Shown here piece after piece: positions 22,851 through 31,200 of a stretch of 64,000 bases of DNA. The notes beneath the pieces were generated by a model. It was not told the DNA's origin. It saw only the letters and a list, made by a program, of their open reading frames with translations, and did no database searches. The stretch lies in contig CAJUEO010000002.1 of NCBI GenBank assembly GCA_910585685.1, forward strand, positions 1 to 64,000. Reading direction: 5' to 3'. How positions within the stretch are numbered: position 1 is the stretch's first letter; every line of letters begins with the position of its first letter. The position numbers and the translations under genes were made by a program. This DNA comes from an uncultured Christensenella sp. (GTDB taxonomy: Bacteria; Bacillota; Clostridia; Christensenellales; Borkfalkiaceae).

Positions 22851-25460
22851 ATGGATTTTAAGTTACATTACGAAGTTTGCGACAGTATCGAGCGGCTTGA
22901 GAAGGAACTTGACCGCGTTCGTAAAGCGCAGGAAAAGTTTGCTTTGTATTCACAGGAACAAGTTGACAAAATTTTTCTTGCCTGTGCTACGGCAGCTAAT
23001 AAGATGAGGATACCCCTTGCCAAGCTCGCTGTCGAAGAGACAGGTATGGGCGTGGTAGAGGATAAAGTTATAAAAAACCACTATGCTGCGGAGTATATAT
23101 ATAATGCGTACAGAAACGTTAAAACTTGCGGAGTTATAGAAGAGGATAAGGCGTATGGTATAAAAAAGGTTGCCGAGCCCATAGGCGTTATCGGTGCTGT
23201 AATACCCACAACAAACCCTACGTCAACGGCTATATTTAAAACGCTTATCTGTTTAAAGACGAGAAACGGCTGTATTTTAAGTCCGCACCCGAGAGCAAAA
23301 AATTCGACTATTGCGGCAGCAAAAGTTATCTATGAAGCAGCTGTTGCGGCAGGCGCACCCGAGGGTATAATCAGCTGGATAGACGTTCCCAGCCTCGATA
23401 TGACAAACCTTCTTATGAAGTCTGTCGATACAATACTTGCAACGGGCGGACCTGGAATGGTCAGGGCTGCGTATTCGAGCGGCAAACCCGCTCTCGGCGT
23501 AGGGGCAGGCAATACTCCGGCTATAATCGATGAAAGCGCGGATATTCTTCTTGCAGTAAACTCTATTATTCATTCAAAGACCTTTGATAACGGTATGATT
23601 TGCGCTTCGGAGCAATCGTGCATAGTATCTTCCAAAATTTACAAAGAAGTTAAAAAAGAATTTGCTGCGCGCGGCTGCTATTTTCTTGTAGGGGAAGAGC
23701 TTGACAAAGTTAGAAAGACGATTATTATAAACGGTTCTCTCAATGCAAAAATCGTCGGACAACCGGCACATAAAATAGCAAAAATCGCAGGGGTAGACGT
23801 ACCCGACACTACGAAAGTTTTAATAGGAGAGGTTGACAGCGTTGAGCTTGAAGAAGAATTTGCGCACGAAAAACTTTCCCCTGTGCTTGCAATGTACAAA
23901 GCCGAAAGCTTTGACGACGCTTTGAACAAAGCTGAACGTCTTATTGCCGACGGCGGATACGGGCACACTTCGTCGCTGTATGTCAACGTTGTTACTTCGC
24001 AGGAAAAGATTCACGAGTTTTCTGAAAGAATGAAAACTTGTCGTATTCTTATCAACACTCCTTCGTCGCAGGGCGGTATCGGAGATTTGTATAACTTTAA
24101 ACTTGCTCCTTCGCTCACGCTGGGTTGCGGAAGCTGGGGCGGCAACTCCGTTTCCGAAAACGTTGGAGTTAAACATCTTTTAAACATTAAAACAGTTGCG
24201 GAAAGGAGAGAAAATATGTTGTGGTTCAGAGCGCCCGAAAAAGTTTACACAAAGAAAGGTTGTTTGCCAGTCGCACTTGACGAGCTTAAAAATGTAATGG
24301 GTAAGAAAAAGGCTTTTGTCGTTACCGACAGTTTTCTTTACAATAACGGATATACAAAGTGCATAACCGACAAACTTGACGAGCTTGGTATCGAACACAA
24401 CGTATTCTTCGACGTTGCTCCCGACCCGACGCTTGCCTGCGCAAAAGAGGGGGCAAAGCAGATAAGCGCTTTCAAGCCCGACGTTATAATCGCACTCGGC
24501 GGCGGTAGCGCGATGGACGCGGCTAAAATTATGTGGGTTATGTACGAGCACCCCGAAGTTGACTTCCTCGATATGGCTATGCGCTTTGTCGATATAAGAA
24601 AAAGAATTTATACCTTCCCTAAAATGGGAGAAAAGGCTTACTTTATCGCAATTCCCACCTCAGCGGGTACGGGTTCCGAGGTTACGCCTTTCGCGGTCAT
24701 TACCGATGAAACTACGGGAGTTAAGTATCCCCTTGCAGACTACGAGCTTTTGCCAAATATGGCTATCATAGATACCGATTTGCATATGTCCGCACCCAAG
24801 GGACTTACGGCGGCTTCGGGTATTGACGCAGTAACGCATGCTCTCGAAGCATACGCTTCGGTTATGGCTACCGACTATACGGACGGACTTGCGTTGCAGG
24901 CGCTCAAAGTTATATTCAAATATCTTCCTGCGGCATATGAAAACGGTCAAACCGACGCCGAAGCAAGGGAAAAAATGGCTAACGCGGCTACAATGGCAGG
25001 TATGGCGTTTGCAAACGCTTTCCTCGGCGTATGCCATTCTATGGCGCATAAACTCGGCGCTTTCCACCATTTGCCCCACGGCGTTGCAAACGCGCTTATG
25101 ATTGACGAGGTTATAAGGTTTAACTCTGTCGAAGCTCCTGCAAAGATGGGCACTTTCAGCCAATACGCTTATCCCAAGACTTTGAGAAGGTATGCCGAAG
25201 TGGCCGAAAGCCTCAATCTCGGCGGCAAGAACGACAGCGAAAAAGTAGAAAATCTTATCAAAGCTATTGATAAACTTAAAACTCAGATAGGCATTAAAAA
25301 GACTATTAAGGACTACGGCATTGACGAAAAGGTGTTCCTTGATAACCTCGACGCAATGGTAGAACAGGCTTTTGACGACCAATGCACGGGCGCAAACCCG
25401 AGATATCCGTTAATGTCTGAAATAAAGCAAATGTATTTAAACGCATATTACGGTAAATAA
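22851..25460 (+). CDS. adhE: Bifunctional aldehyde/alcohol dehydrogenase AdhE
   Basis: An 869-residue fusion enzyme that reduces acetyl-CoA to acetaldehyde and then to ethanol, oxidising two NADH. It forms spirosome filaments in many fermenters. The N-terminal aldehyde dehydrogenase domain (residues 1-440) has catalytic Cys251 in M-I-C-A-S-E-Q-S. The C-terminal iron-dependent alcohol dehydrogenase (about 455-869) has the NAD site G-G-G-S-A-M-D-A-A-K and the iron ligands in C-H-S-M-A-H-K-L-G and F-H-H-L-P-H-G. The length is typical. AGGAG precedes ATG 22851. It is co-transcribed with the kinase-like gene 13 bases downstream. Confidence 0.97.
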   Translation: MDFKLHYEVCDSIERLEKELDRVRKAQEKFALYSQEQVDKIFLACATAANKMRIPLAKLAVEETGMGVVEDKVIKNHYAAEYIYNAYRNVKTCGVIEEDKAYGIKKVAEPIGVIGAVIPTTNPTSTAIFKTLICLKTRNGCILSPHPRAKNSTIAAAKVIYEAAVAAGAPEGIISWIDVPSLDMTNLLMKSVDTILATGGPGMVRAAYSSGKPALGVGAGNTPAIIDESADILLAVNSIIHSKTFDNGMICASEQSCIVSSKIYKEVKKEFAARGCYFLVGEELDKVRKTIIINGSLNAKIVGQPAHKIAKIAGVDVPDTTKVLIGEVDSVELEEEFAHEKLSPVLAMYKAESFDDALNKAERLIADGGYGHTSSLYVNVVTSQEKIHEFSERMKTCRILINTPSSQGGIGDLYNFKLAPSLTLGCGSWGGNSVSENVGVKHLLNIKTVAERRENMLWFRAPEKVYTKKGCLPVALDELKNVMGKKKAFVVTDSFLYNNGYTKCITDKLDELGIEHNVFFDVAPDPTLACAKEGAKQISAFKPDVIIALGGGSAMDAAKIMWVMYEHPEVDFLDMAMRFVDIRKRIYTFPKMGEKAYFIAIPTSAGTGSEVTPFAVITDETTGVKYPLADYELLPNMAIIDTDLHMSAPKGLTAASGIDAVTHALEAYASVMATDYTDGLALQALKVIFKYLPAAYENGQTDAEAREKMANAATMAGMAFANAFLGVCHSMAHKLGAFHHLPHGVANALMIDEVIRFNSVEAPAKMGTFSQYAYPKTLRRYAEVAESLNLGGKNDSEKVENLIKAIDKLKTQIGIKKTIKDYGIDEKVFLDNLDAMVEQAFDDQCTGANPRYPLMSEIKQMYLNAYYGK

Positions 25461-25473
25461 GGAGAGGAAAATT

Positions 25474-26223
25474 ATGACAAACGCAAAATTGATTTTTTCA
25501 AGAGAAGACAAAAAGATTTACAAAGAGGGAGACAAACTTATAAAAGTTTTCGAACCTAATTACTCTAAGTCGAACGTTTTGAACGAGGCACTAAACCACG
25601 CTCGCGTTGAGGAAACAGACCTCAATGTTCCGAACATACACTCGGTAAACGTCGTTGACGGCAAGTGGGCAATTACTCTCGACTATATCGAGGGTGATAC
25701 GTTGCAGGCGCTTATGGACGCGCACCCTGAAAAAGAGGACGAATATCTCAATTTATTTGTTGATTTGCAGAGAACGATACTTTCCAAAAAAGTGCCTATG
25801 CTCAATAAATTGAAAGATAAAATGCAGGGTAAAATTTCTCAAACCGACCTTGATGCAAGCACCCGTTATGACCTGCACACCCGTCTTGACGCTATGCCCA
25901 AGCATACAAACCTTTGTCACGGTGACTTTAACCCGACAAACATTATCATTAAAAAGGACGGTACGCCATATATTATCGACTGGTCGCACGCAACGCAGGG
26001 TAACTCCTCGGCGGACGTTGCAAGAAGCTATTTATTATTCTATCTTGCCGGCAAAAAGCAACTTGGAGATAAGTACTTAAAGTTATACTGCAAAAAGAGC
26101 GACACTGCAATACAGTACGTTCAGCGCTGGATACCTATAGTTGCGGCATCAAGGCTTGTAAAAGCGCCCGAAAGCGAAGCAGCATTTTTGCATAGCTGGA
26201 TTGATGTAGTAGATTACGAATAA
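25474..26223 (+). CDS. APH/choline-kinase-family phosphotransferase
   Basis: A 249-residue protein-kinase-like small-molecule kinase. The catalytic loop is L-C-H-G-D-F-N-P-T-N-I-I and the metal-binding motif I-I-D-W-S-H-A, as in aminoglycoside phosphotransferase/choline kinase proteins. The N-terminal lobe has K-L-I-K-V-F with the ATP-binding Lys. The substrate is unknown. Close linkage to adhE (13 bases, shared terminator) argues for a metabolic substrate rather than antibiotic resistance. GGAGAGG lies 7 bases before ATG 25474. Confidence 0.8.
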   Translation: MTNAKLIFSREDKKIYKEGDKLIKVFEPNYSKSNVLNEALNHARVEETDLNVPNIHSVNVVDGKWAITLDYIEGDTLQALMDAHPEKEDEYLNLFVDLQRTILSKKVPMLNKLKDKMQGKISQTDLDASTRYDLHTRLDAMPKHTNLCHGDFNPTNIIIKKDGTPYIIDWSHATQGNSSADVARSYLLFYLAGKKQLGDKYLKLYCKKSDTAIQYVQRWIPIVAASRLVKAPESEAAFLHSWIDVVDYE

Positions 26224-26232
26224 TTGACATAT

Positions 26233-26261
26233 AAAAAGGCTTGCGTTCGGCAAGTCTTTTT
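26233..26261 (+). terminator. Terminator of the adhE operon
   Basis: A 12-bp stem (26233-26244 with 26250-26261, one G-T pair) with loop GTTCG and A5/T5 flanks. A promoter for the next gene is embedded in its 3' half. Confidence 0.8.
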
Positions 26262-26269
26262 ATTATAAT
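26241..26269 (+). promoter_or_regulatory. Promoter of nfnAB inside the preceding terminator
   Basis: TTGCGT at 26241-26246 and TATAAT at 26264-26269, spacer 17 bases. The predicted start point falls on or next to ATG 26277, so the message would have almost no leader. Confidence 0.55.
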
Positions 26270-26276
26270 AAAGTCT

Positions 26277-27128
26277 ATGAAATGTAAGTATAAAATTGTT
26301 AACAGGCGCGAACTTAATTCTACCGTTACAATGATGGACGTCTATGCTCCGCTTGTGGCGGCAAAGGCTCAGGCAGGGCAGTTTATAATTTTGCGCGTCG
26401 ATGAAAACGGAGAAAGAATACCTTTGACGGTTGCCGGATATGACAGAGAAAACGGAACGGTCAAAATAATTTTTCAGATAGTCGGTGCGACAACGGCATT
26501 ACTCAACGAAAAGAAGCAAGGGGAGTTTATCGAGGACTTTGTGGGACCTCTCGGCTGTCCTACAAAAACAGACAACTTTAAAAAAGTTTGTATTGTCGGC
26601 GGTGGGGTCGGTTGCGCGATAGCTTTGCCGATAGCGCAGAAATTGCACGATAGCGGCTGTGAAGTTCACAGTATAATAGGTTTCAGAAATAAAAATTTAA
26701 TTATTTTAGAGGATGAGTTTAAATGCTGCTCAAACAGCCTTACAGTTATGACGGACGACGGCAGTTACGGCAGACAGGGTGTTGTTACGGTTCCGCTAAA
26801 AGAGGCAATCGAAAACGGAGAAAGCTTTGACGAAGTTATTACTATCGGACCGCTTATTATGATGAAGTTTGTTGTTGCAACAACTAAGCCTTACAATATC
26901 CCGACAACCGTATCAATGAACCCTATAATGATTGACGGAACGGGAATGTGTGGCGGCTGTCGTCTTACCGTAGGCGGAAAAACAATGTTTGCGTGCGTTG
27001 ACGGGCCGGATTTCAACGGATTTGAAGTGGATTTTGACGAGGCGATTGCCCGTTCGTCAATGTATGCGGAATTTGAGCAACATGCGCGAGATAAGCATTG
27101 TAATTTATTTAAAAAGGCGGCGGAATAA
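26277..27128 (+). CDS. nfnA: Ferredoxin-NADP reductase-like subunit (NfnA / SudB type)
   Basis: A 283-residue FAD and [2Fe-2S] protein of the small subunit of the electron-bifurcating NADH-dependent ferredoxin:NADP oxidoreductase, or its sulfide dehydrogenase relative. The FAD site R-I-P-L-T-V-A-G-Y, the NAD site V-C-I-V-G-G-G-V-G-C-A-I, and the cluster ligands D-G-T-G-M-C-G-G-C-R with a later F-A-C-V-D-G-P appear in family order. I start at ATG 26277, which gives the normal length. A TTG at 26241 lies within the terminator. There is no Shine-Dalgarno sequence, in line with a leaderless message. It overlaps nfnB by one base (TAATG). Confidence 0.88.
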   Translation: MKCKYKIVNRRELNSTVTMMDVYAPLVAAKAQAGQFIILRVDENGERIPLTVAGYDRENGTVKIIFQIVGATTALLNEKKQGEFIEDFVGPLGCPTKTDNFKKVCIVGGGVGCAIALPIAQKLHDSGCEVHSIIGFRNKNLIILEDEFKCCSNSLTVMTDDGSYGRQGVVTVPLKEAIENGESFDEVITIGPLIMMKFVVATTKPYNIPTTVSMNPIMIDGTGMCGGCRLTVGGKTMFACVDGPDFNGFEVDFDEAIARSSMYAEFEQHARDKHCNLFKKAAE

Positions 27129-28540
27129 TGGCTATACAACCCAAAAAAAATGAAATGCCCGTGCAAGACGCGCAAAAACGCGCAAAAAACTTTGACGAAG
27201 TAGCGCTTGGATATTGCGTCGAAGTTGCAGTTGCCGAGGCGCAGAGGTGCCTTAACTGTAAAAATAAACCTTGCGTTGAGGGCTGCCCCGTAAACATAGC
27301 TGTACCCGATTTTATTTCCGAAATAAAAAAAGGTAATTTCGAGGGTGCGTATGACGTTATATCCAAAAGCTCGTCGTTACCTGCAATTTGCGGCAGAGTG
27401 TGCCCACAGGAAACGCAGTGTGAAAGTAAGTGTACGCTTGGTATAAAGTTCGAGCCTGTTGGGATAGGCAGGTTAGAGCGTTTTGTTGCGGATTACCATA
27501 ATTCTAATTTTACAGGTAAAATAAATGCGCCTGAAAGCAACGGGCATAAAGTTGCCGTAGTCGGAAGCGGACCGTCGGGACTTGCCTGTGCCGGTGATTT
27601 GGCTAAAAAAGGCTATAAAGTTACCGTATTTGAAGCGTTACATACAATTGGCGGAGTGCTTGTTTACGGAATTCCCGAATTCAGACTTCCTAAAAAAATT
27701 ATAGAAAAGGAAGTAGATACTTTAAAAAAATACGGTGTAGACTTTGAAATCAACGTTGTAATAGGTAAAACTTTGACTGTTGATGAATTGTTTGACAGCG
27801 GTTATGAAGCGGTATTTATAGGTTCTGGTGCAGGATTGCCGCGTTTCATGGGTATAAAGGGTGAGAGCTTGAAGGGCGTTTATTCCGCAAATGAGTTTTT
27901 AACGCGCGTGAATTTGATGAAAGCCTACTCAACCGAAAGTCATACGCCTGTTATGAGTGCTAAAAATGTTGCGGTTGTGGGCGGCGGCAACGTTGCAATG
28001 GACGCAGCGAGAACTGCGCTAAGGCTGGGTGCGGAAAACGTTTATATCATTTACCGTCGTTCTATGGAAGAGTTGCCTGCAAGAAAGGAAGAGGTCGAGC
28101 ACGCCATAGAAGAAGGGGTAAAATTTCAACTGCTCTGCAACCCCGTAGAGATAATCGGATATAATAACGTTGAGGATAGGCGCGACGCTAAAAACGGAAC
28201 AGTAACGGCATTAAAGGTTATAAAATGTGAGCTTGGTGAGCCTGACGAGCGAGGCAGACGCAAGCCCGTAGAAGTACCTAACAGCGAGTTTATCATCGAT
28301 ATAGACTGTGTAATAATGGCTATCGGCACAAGCCCCAATCCCCTGATAAAAAATACCACCGACGGACTTGAAATTAATAGGCGCGGTGGAATAATTGTTG
28401 ACGAAGCTTCGGGTAAAACCTCAAAGGAAGGAGTGTTTGCCGGCGGAGACGCTGTCACCGGTGCAGCTACTGTAATTCTTGCTATGGGCGCAGGAAAAAC
28501 AGCTGCAAACGCAATCGATGAATATTTAACAAAAAAATAA
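27128..28540 (+). CDS. nfnB: NADPH-dependent glutamate synthase small-chain-like flavoprotein (NfnB / GltA)
   Basis: A 470-residue flavoprotein. The N-terminus carries two [4Fe-4S] sites (C-L-N-C-K-N-K-P-C-V-E-G-C-P and C-G-R-V-C-P-Q-E-T-Q-C-E-S-K-C). The FAD site is V-V-G-S-G-P-S-G-L-A-C and the NADPH site V-V-G-G-G-N-V-A-M-D-A-A-R, with a terminal G-D-A-V-T-G-A-A-T-V. Such proteins are often labelled GltA/GltD, but the pairing with an NfnA-like subunit and the absence of a large GltB chain favour Nfn transhydrogenase: two NADPH to NADH plus reduced ferredoxin, reversibly. This would balance the NADH demand of AdhE. Confidence 0.9.
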   Translation: MAIQPKKNEMPVQDAQKRAKNFDEVALGYCVEVAVAEAQRCLNCKNKPCVEGCPVNIAVPDFISEIKKGNFEGAYDVISKSSSLPAICGRVCPQETQCESKCTLGIKFEPVGIGRLERFVADYHNSNFTGKINAPESNGHKVAVVGSGPSGLACAGDLAKKGYKVTVFEALHTIGGVLVYGIPEFRLPKKIIEKEVDTLKKYGVDFEINVVIGKTLTVDELFDSGYEAVFIGSGAGLPRFMGIKGESLKGVYSANEFLTRVNLMKAYSTESHTPVMSAKNVAVVGGGNVAMDAARTALRLGAENVYIIYRRSMEELPARKEEVEHAIEEGVKFQLLCNPVEIIGYNNVEDRRDAKNGTVTALKVIKCELGEPDERGRRKPVEVPNSEFIIDIDCVIMAIGTSPNPLIKNTTDGLEINRRGGIIVDEASGKTSKEGVFAGGDAVTGAATVILAMGAGKTAANAIDEYLTKK

Positions 28541-28553
28541 AAATAATAAAAAT

Positions 28554-28964
28554 ATGGTAGTTATGGAAATTTTTGATGTATTTGAATACGCACAAAATAT
28601 TTACGTTTATAATCAAGGCAATAAATGCGAGTACTCGTCCGACAGCGACGGTTACAAAAAAATTATGACAAGTTGGAATGAAATGGTAGACGGCGCACAC
28701 CCTATGCCGGCATTCGGAGTAAGCATAAATAATCTCACTTTAAAGGAAATGCAAAGCGGAGTGTGGGTTGAATTTGAATTCGGTAAAGAACACATTGTCT
28801 ACGGTATGCCGTTTGAACGCTTGCTTATAAACGTTAATGAAACGTATTGCGGTTTTAATATTTTGCGATATACAACCGAATACGGATATGATGGCAGGTG
28901 CTATTATCTCGACCTTGTAAACAAGAATATGAGTAATTTTTACACTGATTTGATGAATTTATAG
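28554..28964 (+). CDS. Hypothetical protein
   Basis: I do not recognise this 136-residue protein. It is acidic and aromatic-rich, without a signal peptide or membrane segment. Notable patches are M-P-A-F-G-V-S-I-N-N-L-T, G-V-W-V-E-F-E-F-G and Y-G-Y-D-G-R-C-Y-Y-L-D-L, which look like a single compact alpha/beta domain. The start could be ATG 28554 or ATG 28563; neither has a Shine-Dalgarno sequence, and the region before it is almost pure A/T. It follows nfnB by 13 bases and may share its transcript. Confidence 0.6.
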   Translation: MVVMEIFDVFEYAQNIYVYNQGNKCEYSSDSDGYKKIMTSWNEMVDGAHPMPAFGVSINNLTLKEMQSGVWVEFEFGKEHIVYGMPFERLLINVNETYCGFNILRYTTEYGYDGRCYYLDLVNKNMSNFYTDLMNL

Positions 28965-29012
28965 TGTTAATATAGTACTATGTCACGCATAATTAACTAA
29001 AAACAGTAAAAT

Positions 29013-29045
29013 AAAGCCCTTTAAGATTTGTCTTAAAGGGCTTTT
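29013..29045. terminator. Bidirectional terminator
   Basis: A perfect 14-bp stem (29013-29026 with 29031-29044, core GCCCTTTAAGA) with loop TTTG, lying between convergent genes. Confidence 0.9.
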
Positions 29046-29049
29046 AGAA

Positions 29050-29307
29050 TTACTTTGAAGCTAACGAGTTTTTGTATGCCTGTATGGCTTTACTTAATTG
29101 GTCGGGGCAAGAGGTATTGTTGCGGCACTTAATGCCTTCAAGCGTTAATTGAACTTCGTCAATATTTTTGCCTTCGACAAGTTTTGCAACGCCCTGTAAA
29201 TTGCCGCTGCAACCGCCAATAAATTTAACGTGGTGAATGTTGTTGTCGCTATCAACTTCAAATACAATCTGGCGTGAGCAAGTGCCCGAAGTAAAAAAAG
29301 TAAACAT
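29050..29307 (-). CDS. TSCPD-domain protein (TIGR03905 type)
   Basis: An 85-residue protein with the family's central G-G-C-S-G-N motif and the terminal N-N-T-S-C-P-D-Q-L that names the TSCPD domain. This domain also occurs at the end of some class II ribonucleotide reductases. Its role as a free protein is unknown. AGGAG lies 6 bases before ATG 29307. It follows the DUF4364 gene by 9 bases on the same strand. Confidence 0.88.
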   Translation of the reverse strand: MFTFFTSGTCSRQIVFEVDSDNNIHHVKFIGGCSGNLQGVAKLVEGKNIDEVQLTLEGIKCRNNTSCPDQLSKAIQAYKNSLASK

Positions 29308-29316
29308 AGTTTTCTC

Positions 29317-29841
29317 CTAATCGCAAAGATTTTCGTAAATAGCCGAATAAACGTCCGCCGCTTTTTCTTCCCATTTTTTATAAATGGTTTTGGCGGTTTT
29401 TTTATCGGGAACTACAAATTTTAATTCAAGTATCGGTTGAACGGGCGCAAGAATTTTTAACGAAACGGTATAAGTTCCGTCCTTGTTCTGGAAATAGTCC
29501 GAGCGGCATTCCTGTCTGTTTCTGTATCTTGCGCTGTTCTTTTTGACAAATTGCAAAATTTCTTCTCTGACGCTCTTGGGTATGTTTATGTAAAAATTAG
29601 CAAGCGTTTCCCTGCCGTCGGGCGTAAGGGTATATAACGGGTCGTCGTCCTCGTTTACGAAACATATAAAATTGTCGTCGAGAAGTTTATGAATAATGTT
29701 GACGCAATCCATATAGCCCATCCAGGTGTTGGACGTGGAGCACATATCGACGATAGTCCTTTCGGATAACGCGCTTTCCATTTTATCAAAAACGAAAAGA
29801 ATTATTAATTTGTTAATCGAAGTTTCGCCTGTGTTCAACAT
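29317..29841 (-). CDS. DUF4364-family winged-helix protein
   Basis: A 174-residue protein. It begins with a winged-helix-like module (I-N-K-L-I-I-L-F-V-F-D-K-M, then W-M-G-Y-M-D-C-V-N-I-I-H-K-L-L-D-D). The T-L-T-P-D-G-R-E-T-L turn resembles the family's recognition region. A C-terminal domain of about 90 residues follows. DUF4364 proteins are common in Clostridia and uncharacterised. No Shine-Dalgarno sequence is obvious before ATG 29841. It forms a two-gene unit with the TSCPD gene. Confidence 0.8.
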   Translation of the reverse strand: MLNTGETSINKLIILFVFDKMESALSERTIVDMCSTSNTWMGYMDCVNIIHKLLDDNFICFVNEDDDPLYTLTPDGRETLANFYINIPKSVREEILQFVKKNSARYRNRQECRSDYFQNKDGTYTVSLKILAPVQPILELKFVVPDKKTAKTIYKKWEEKAADVYSAIYENLCD

Positions 29842-29952
29842 AAAATACCAAAATAGCCCTTATTTTGCAAAAGCCGATTACATTATACATAATTTTTTTA
29901 TGAAAATCAAGATATTTAGTTAAAAATAATGTAATTTTAAAATTATCTGTGC

Positions 29953-29990
29953 TATAATATAAAAAAATCCGCAATTATGACTGCGGATTT
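29953..29990. promoter_or_regulatory. -10 box and strand-asymmetric hairpin before the hypothetical gene at 30017
   Basis: TATAAT at 29953-29958 has no good -35 at 17 bases. It is followed by a perfect 9-bp inverted repeat (AAATCCGCA at 29965-29973 with TGCGGATTT at 29982-29990). On the reverse strand the hairpin is followed by a T-run, so it has the form of a terminator for leftward transcription. On the forward strand it would be a leader hairpin. Confidence 0.4.
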
Positions 29991-30016
29991 ACAAAACTGT
30001 TGCAAAAGAGGGAATT

Positions 30017-30745
30017 ATGAACAGTACGAAAGAGCAAATTATATCTTTTTTGGATAAGTGCGACGAGCTTAAAAGCTGTAAATTTATTATGGCTACAACA
30101 AAAATCAAAGATTTATTGAAAAGCATAGTAAATTGCTGCGAGTTGTACAGGCTTTTTGAGGCGGTGACTAAGGATTTTAATTATCTTGAAGCGAAAAGTC
30201 AATGCCTCGTTTCTTTTAACGACGGGCTGTTGCAGAGAAATTACGTTGTACTGCCTAAAACTGTCGGACAGAGGCTCGCGTTTATTTTTTGCCTGTTGGT
30301 TGAATTTGATAGAGAAACAATAAATTTTAACGATTTTTTGATGCAGTATTATCCCGAGGACGGAAGTTTTTTTGCAAGCTATCAGGCGTTTGGTAATTCA
30401 ATAATCAAATCATTGAAGGACTGCGTCGAGCACGCTTTTAAAGATTTGCTTGCCGTGCCGGAGGAAAAGCAGAATGTGTCCCCCGTGACTGCGCTCGGCT
30501 TGGTTGTTGCTCAAGAAATGAAGTTTATCGCTTCAAGCTCGATTCTCGAAGAAGATAAAGAAAACGGGATGAAAATTTTATCGGCGCTGTTTGAAAGCGT
30601 AAAAGCGAGGGATGAGGAAAAGTGCGACGCACTACTTTGCGGTTATAATTATTTTGTTTTGCACAACAACTGCGTTTCGGACAGTATAGCGAACTTGATA
30701 AAACTTGTTGAAACTTGCGAAAAATTCAATAAGCAACCTACATAA
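30017..30745 (+). CDS. Hypothetical helical protein
   Basis: I do not recognise this 242-residue protein. It is predicted to be mostly helical and cytoplasmic, with several cysteines (C-D-E-L-K-S-C-K, N-C-C-E-L-Y) in the first 40 residues. A middle F-D-R-E-T-I-N-F-N-D-F-L and Y-P-E-D-G-S-F-F-A-S-Y-Q segment looks conserved in style. There is no HTH or catalytic motif. GAGGG lies 5 bases before ATG 30017, and a strong terminator follows, so it is probably a single-gene unit. Confidence 0.7.
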   Translation: MNSTKEQIISFLDKCDELKSCKFIMATTKIKDLLKSIVNCCELYRLFEAVTKDFNYLEAKSQCLVSFNDGLLQRNYVVLPKTVGQRLAFIFCLLVEFDRETINFNDFLMQYYPEDGSFFASYQAFGNSIIKSLKDCVEHAFKDLLAVPEEKQNVSPVTALGLVVAQEMKFIASSSILEEDKENGMKILSALFESVKARDEEKCDALLCGYNYFVLHNNCVSDSIANLIKLVETCEKFNKQPT

Positions 30746-30747
30746 AA

Positions 30748-30777
30748 TAAAGCGTTTGCCTTGCGGCAAACGCTTTA
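30748..30777. terminator. Terminator between convergent genes
   Basis: A perfect 13-bp stem (TAAAGCGTTTGCC at 30748-30760 with 30765-30777) and TTGC loop. T-runs are short on both sides, so efficiency may be moderate. Confidence 0.75.
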
Positions 30778-30787
30778 ATATTAAGTT

Positions 30788-31003
30788 TTAGTTGCAACCG
30801 CAACCGCAGCTGCCGCCGTTTCCGCACAACAGGTTGGAAAGAGTGCCGTTTTTCCACATACTGTACAAAAGAGCGATGAGTATGGGGGTGCAGCTACCCG
30901 AAAGAACGCCGTCGATACCGTTACCGCTACAACTTGAAGCGAGCAATAAGAGTATTAATATCCAAAGGCAACTGTTGTTTCCGCAGTTAGAAAAAAAGTT
31001 CAT
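30788..31003 (-). CDS. Small Cys/Gly-rich membrane protein
   Basis: A 71-residue protein with two hydrophobic segments (residues about 12-22 and 38-50) and nine cysteines. The N-terminus has C-G-N-N-S-C and the C-terminus C-G-N-G-G-S-C-G-C-G-C-N. It resembles small high-cysteine proteins of Clostridia that are sometimes mislabelled as chorion-like; their function is unknown. The C-terminal cluster could bind metal or form disulfides at the surface. AGGAGG lies 6 bases before ATG 31003, so it is clearly translated. Confidence 0.75.
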   Translation of the reverse strand: MNFFSNCGNNSCLWILILLLLASSCSGNGIDGVLSGSCTPILIALLYSMWKNGTLSNLLCGNGGSCGCGCN

Positions 31004-31153
31004 AAGTATCCTCCTATGTCCTGCACGGCGATATGTAGAAATTTTTTTGTTCCGTGCAAGCGTATTCCCGCAAGGCTTGAAGTCCTTGGCGGTTTTCGTA
31101 TATTAAATAATATTTTATTTCTTTTAAAAATGTTACTAATCATTTTTATTTGC

Positions 31154-31183
31154 TTGCAAAAATATGCTATATTATGGTAAAAT
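31154..31183 (+). promoter_or_regulatory. Candidate promoter of the ECF-coaX-hom operon
   Basis: TTGCAA at 31154-31159 and TAAAAT at 31178-31183, spacer 18 bases. It gives a leader of about 100 bases that contains two related hairpins. Confidence 0.45.
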
Positions 31184-31200
31184 TTTTATAGATGCTTTAA

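Noticed and set aside
24660..25382. 240-codon open frame antisense to adhE
   Set aside because: It lies wholly within adhE, whose domain motifs are complete on the other strand. It has no ribosome site or recognisable domain.
25474..26223. Aminoglycoside resistance gene
   Set aside because: It has the kinase motifs of the wider APH/choline kinase family only, and sits in a fermentation operon; no evidence supports drug modification.
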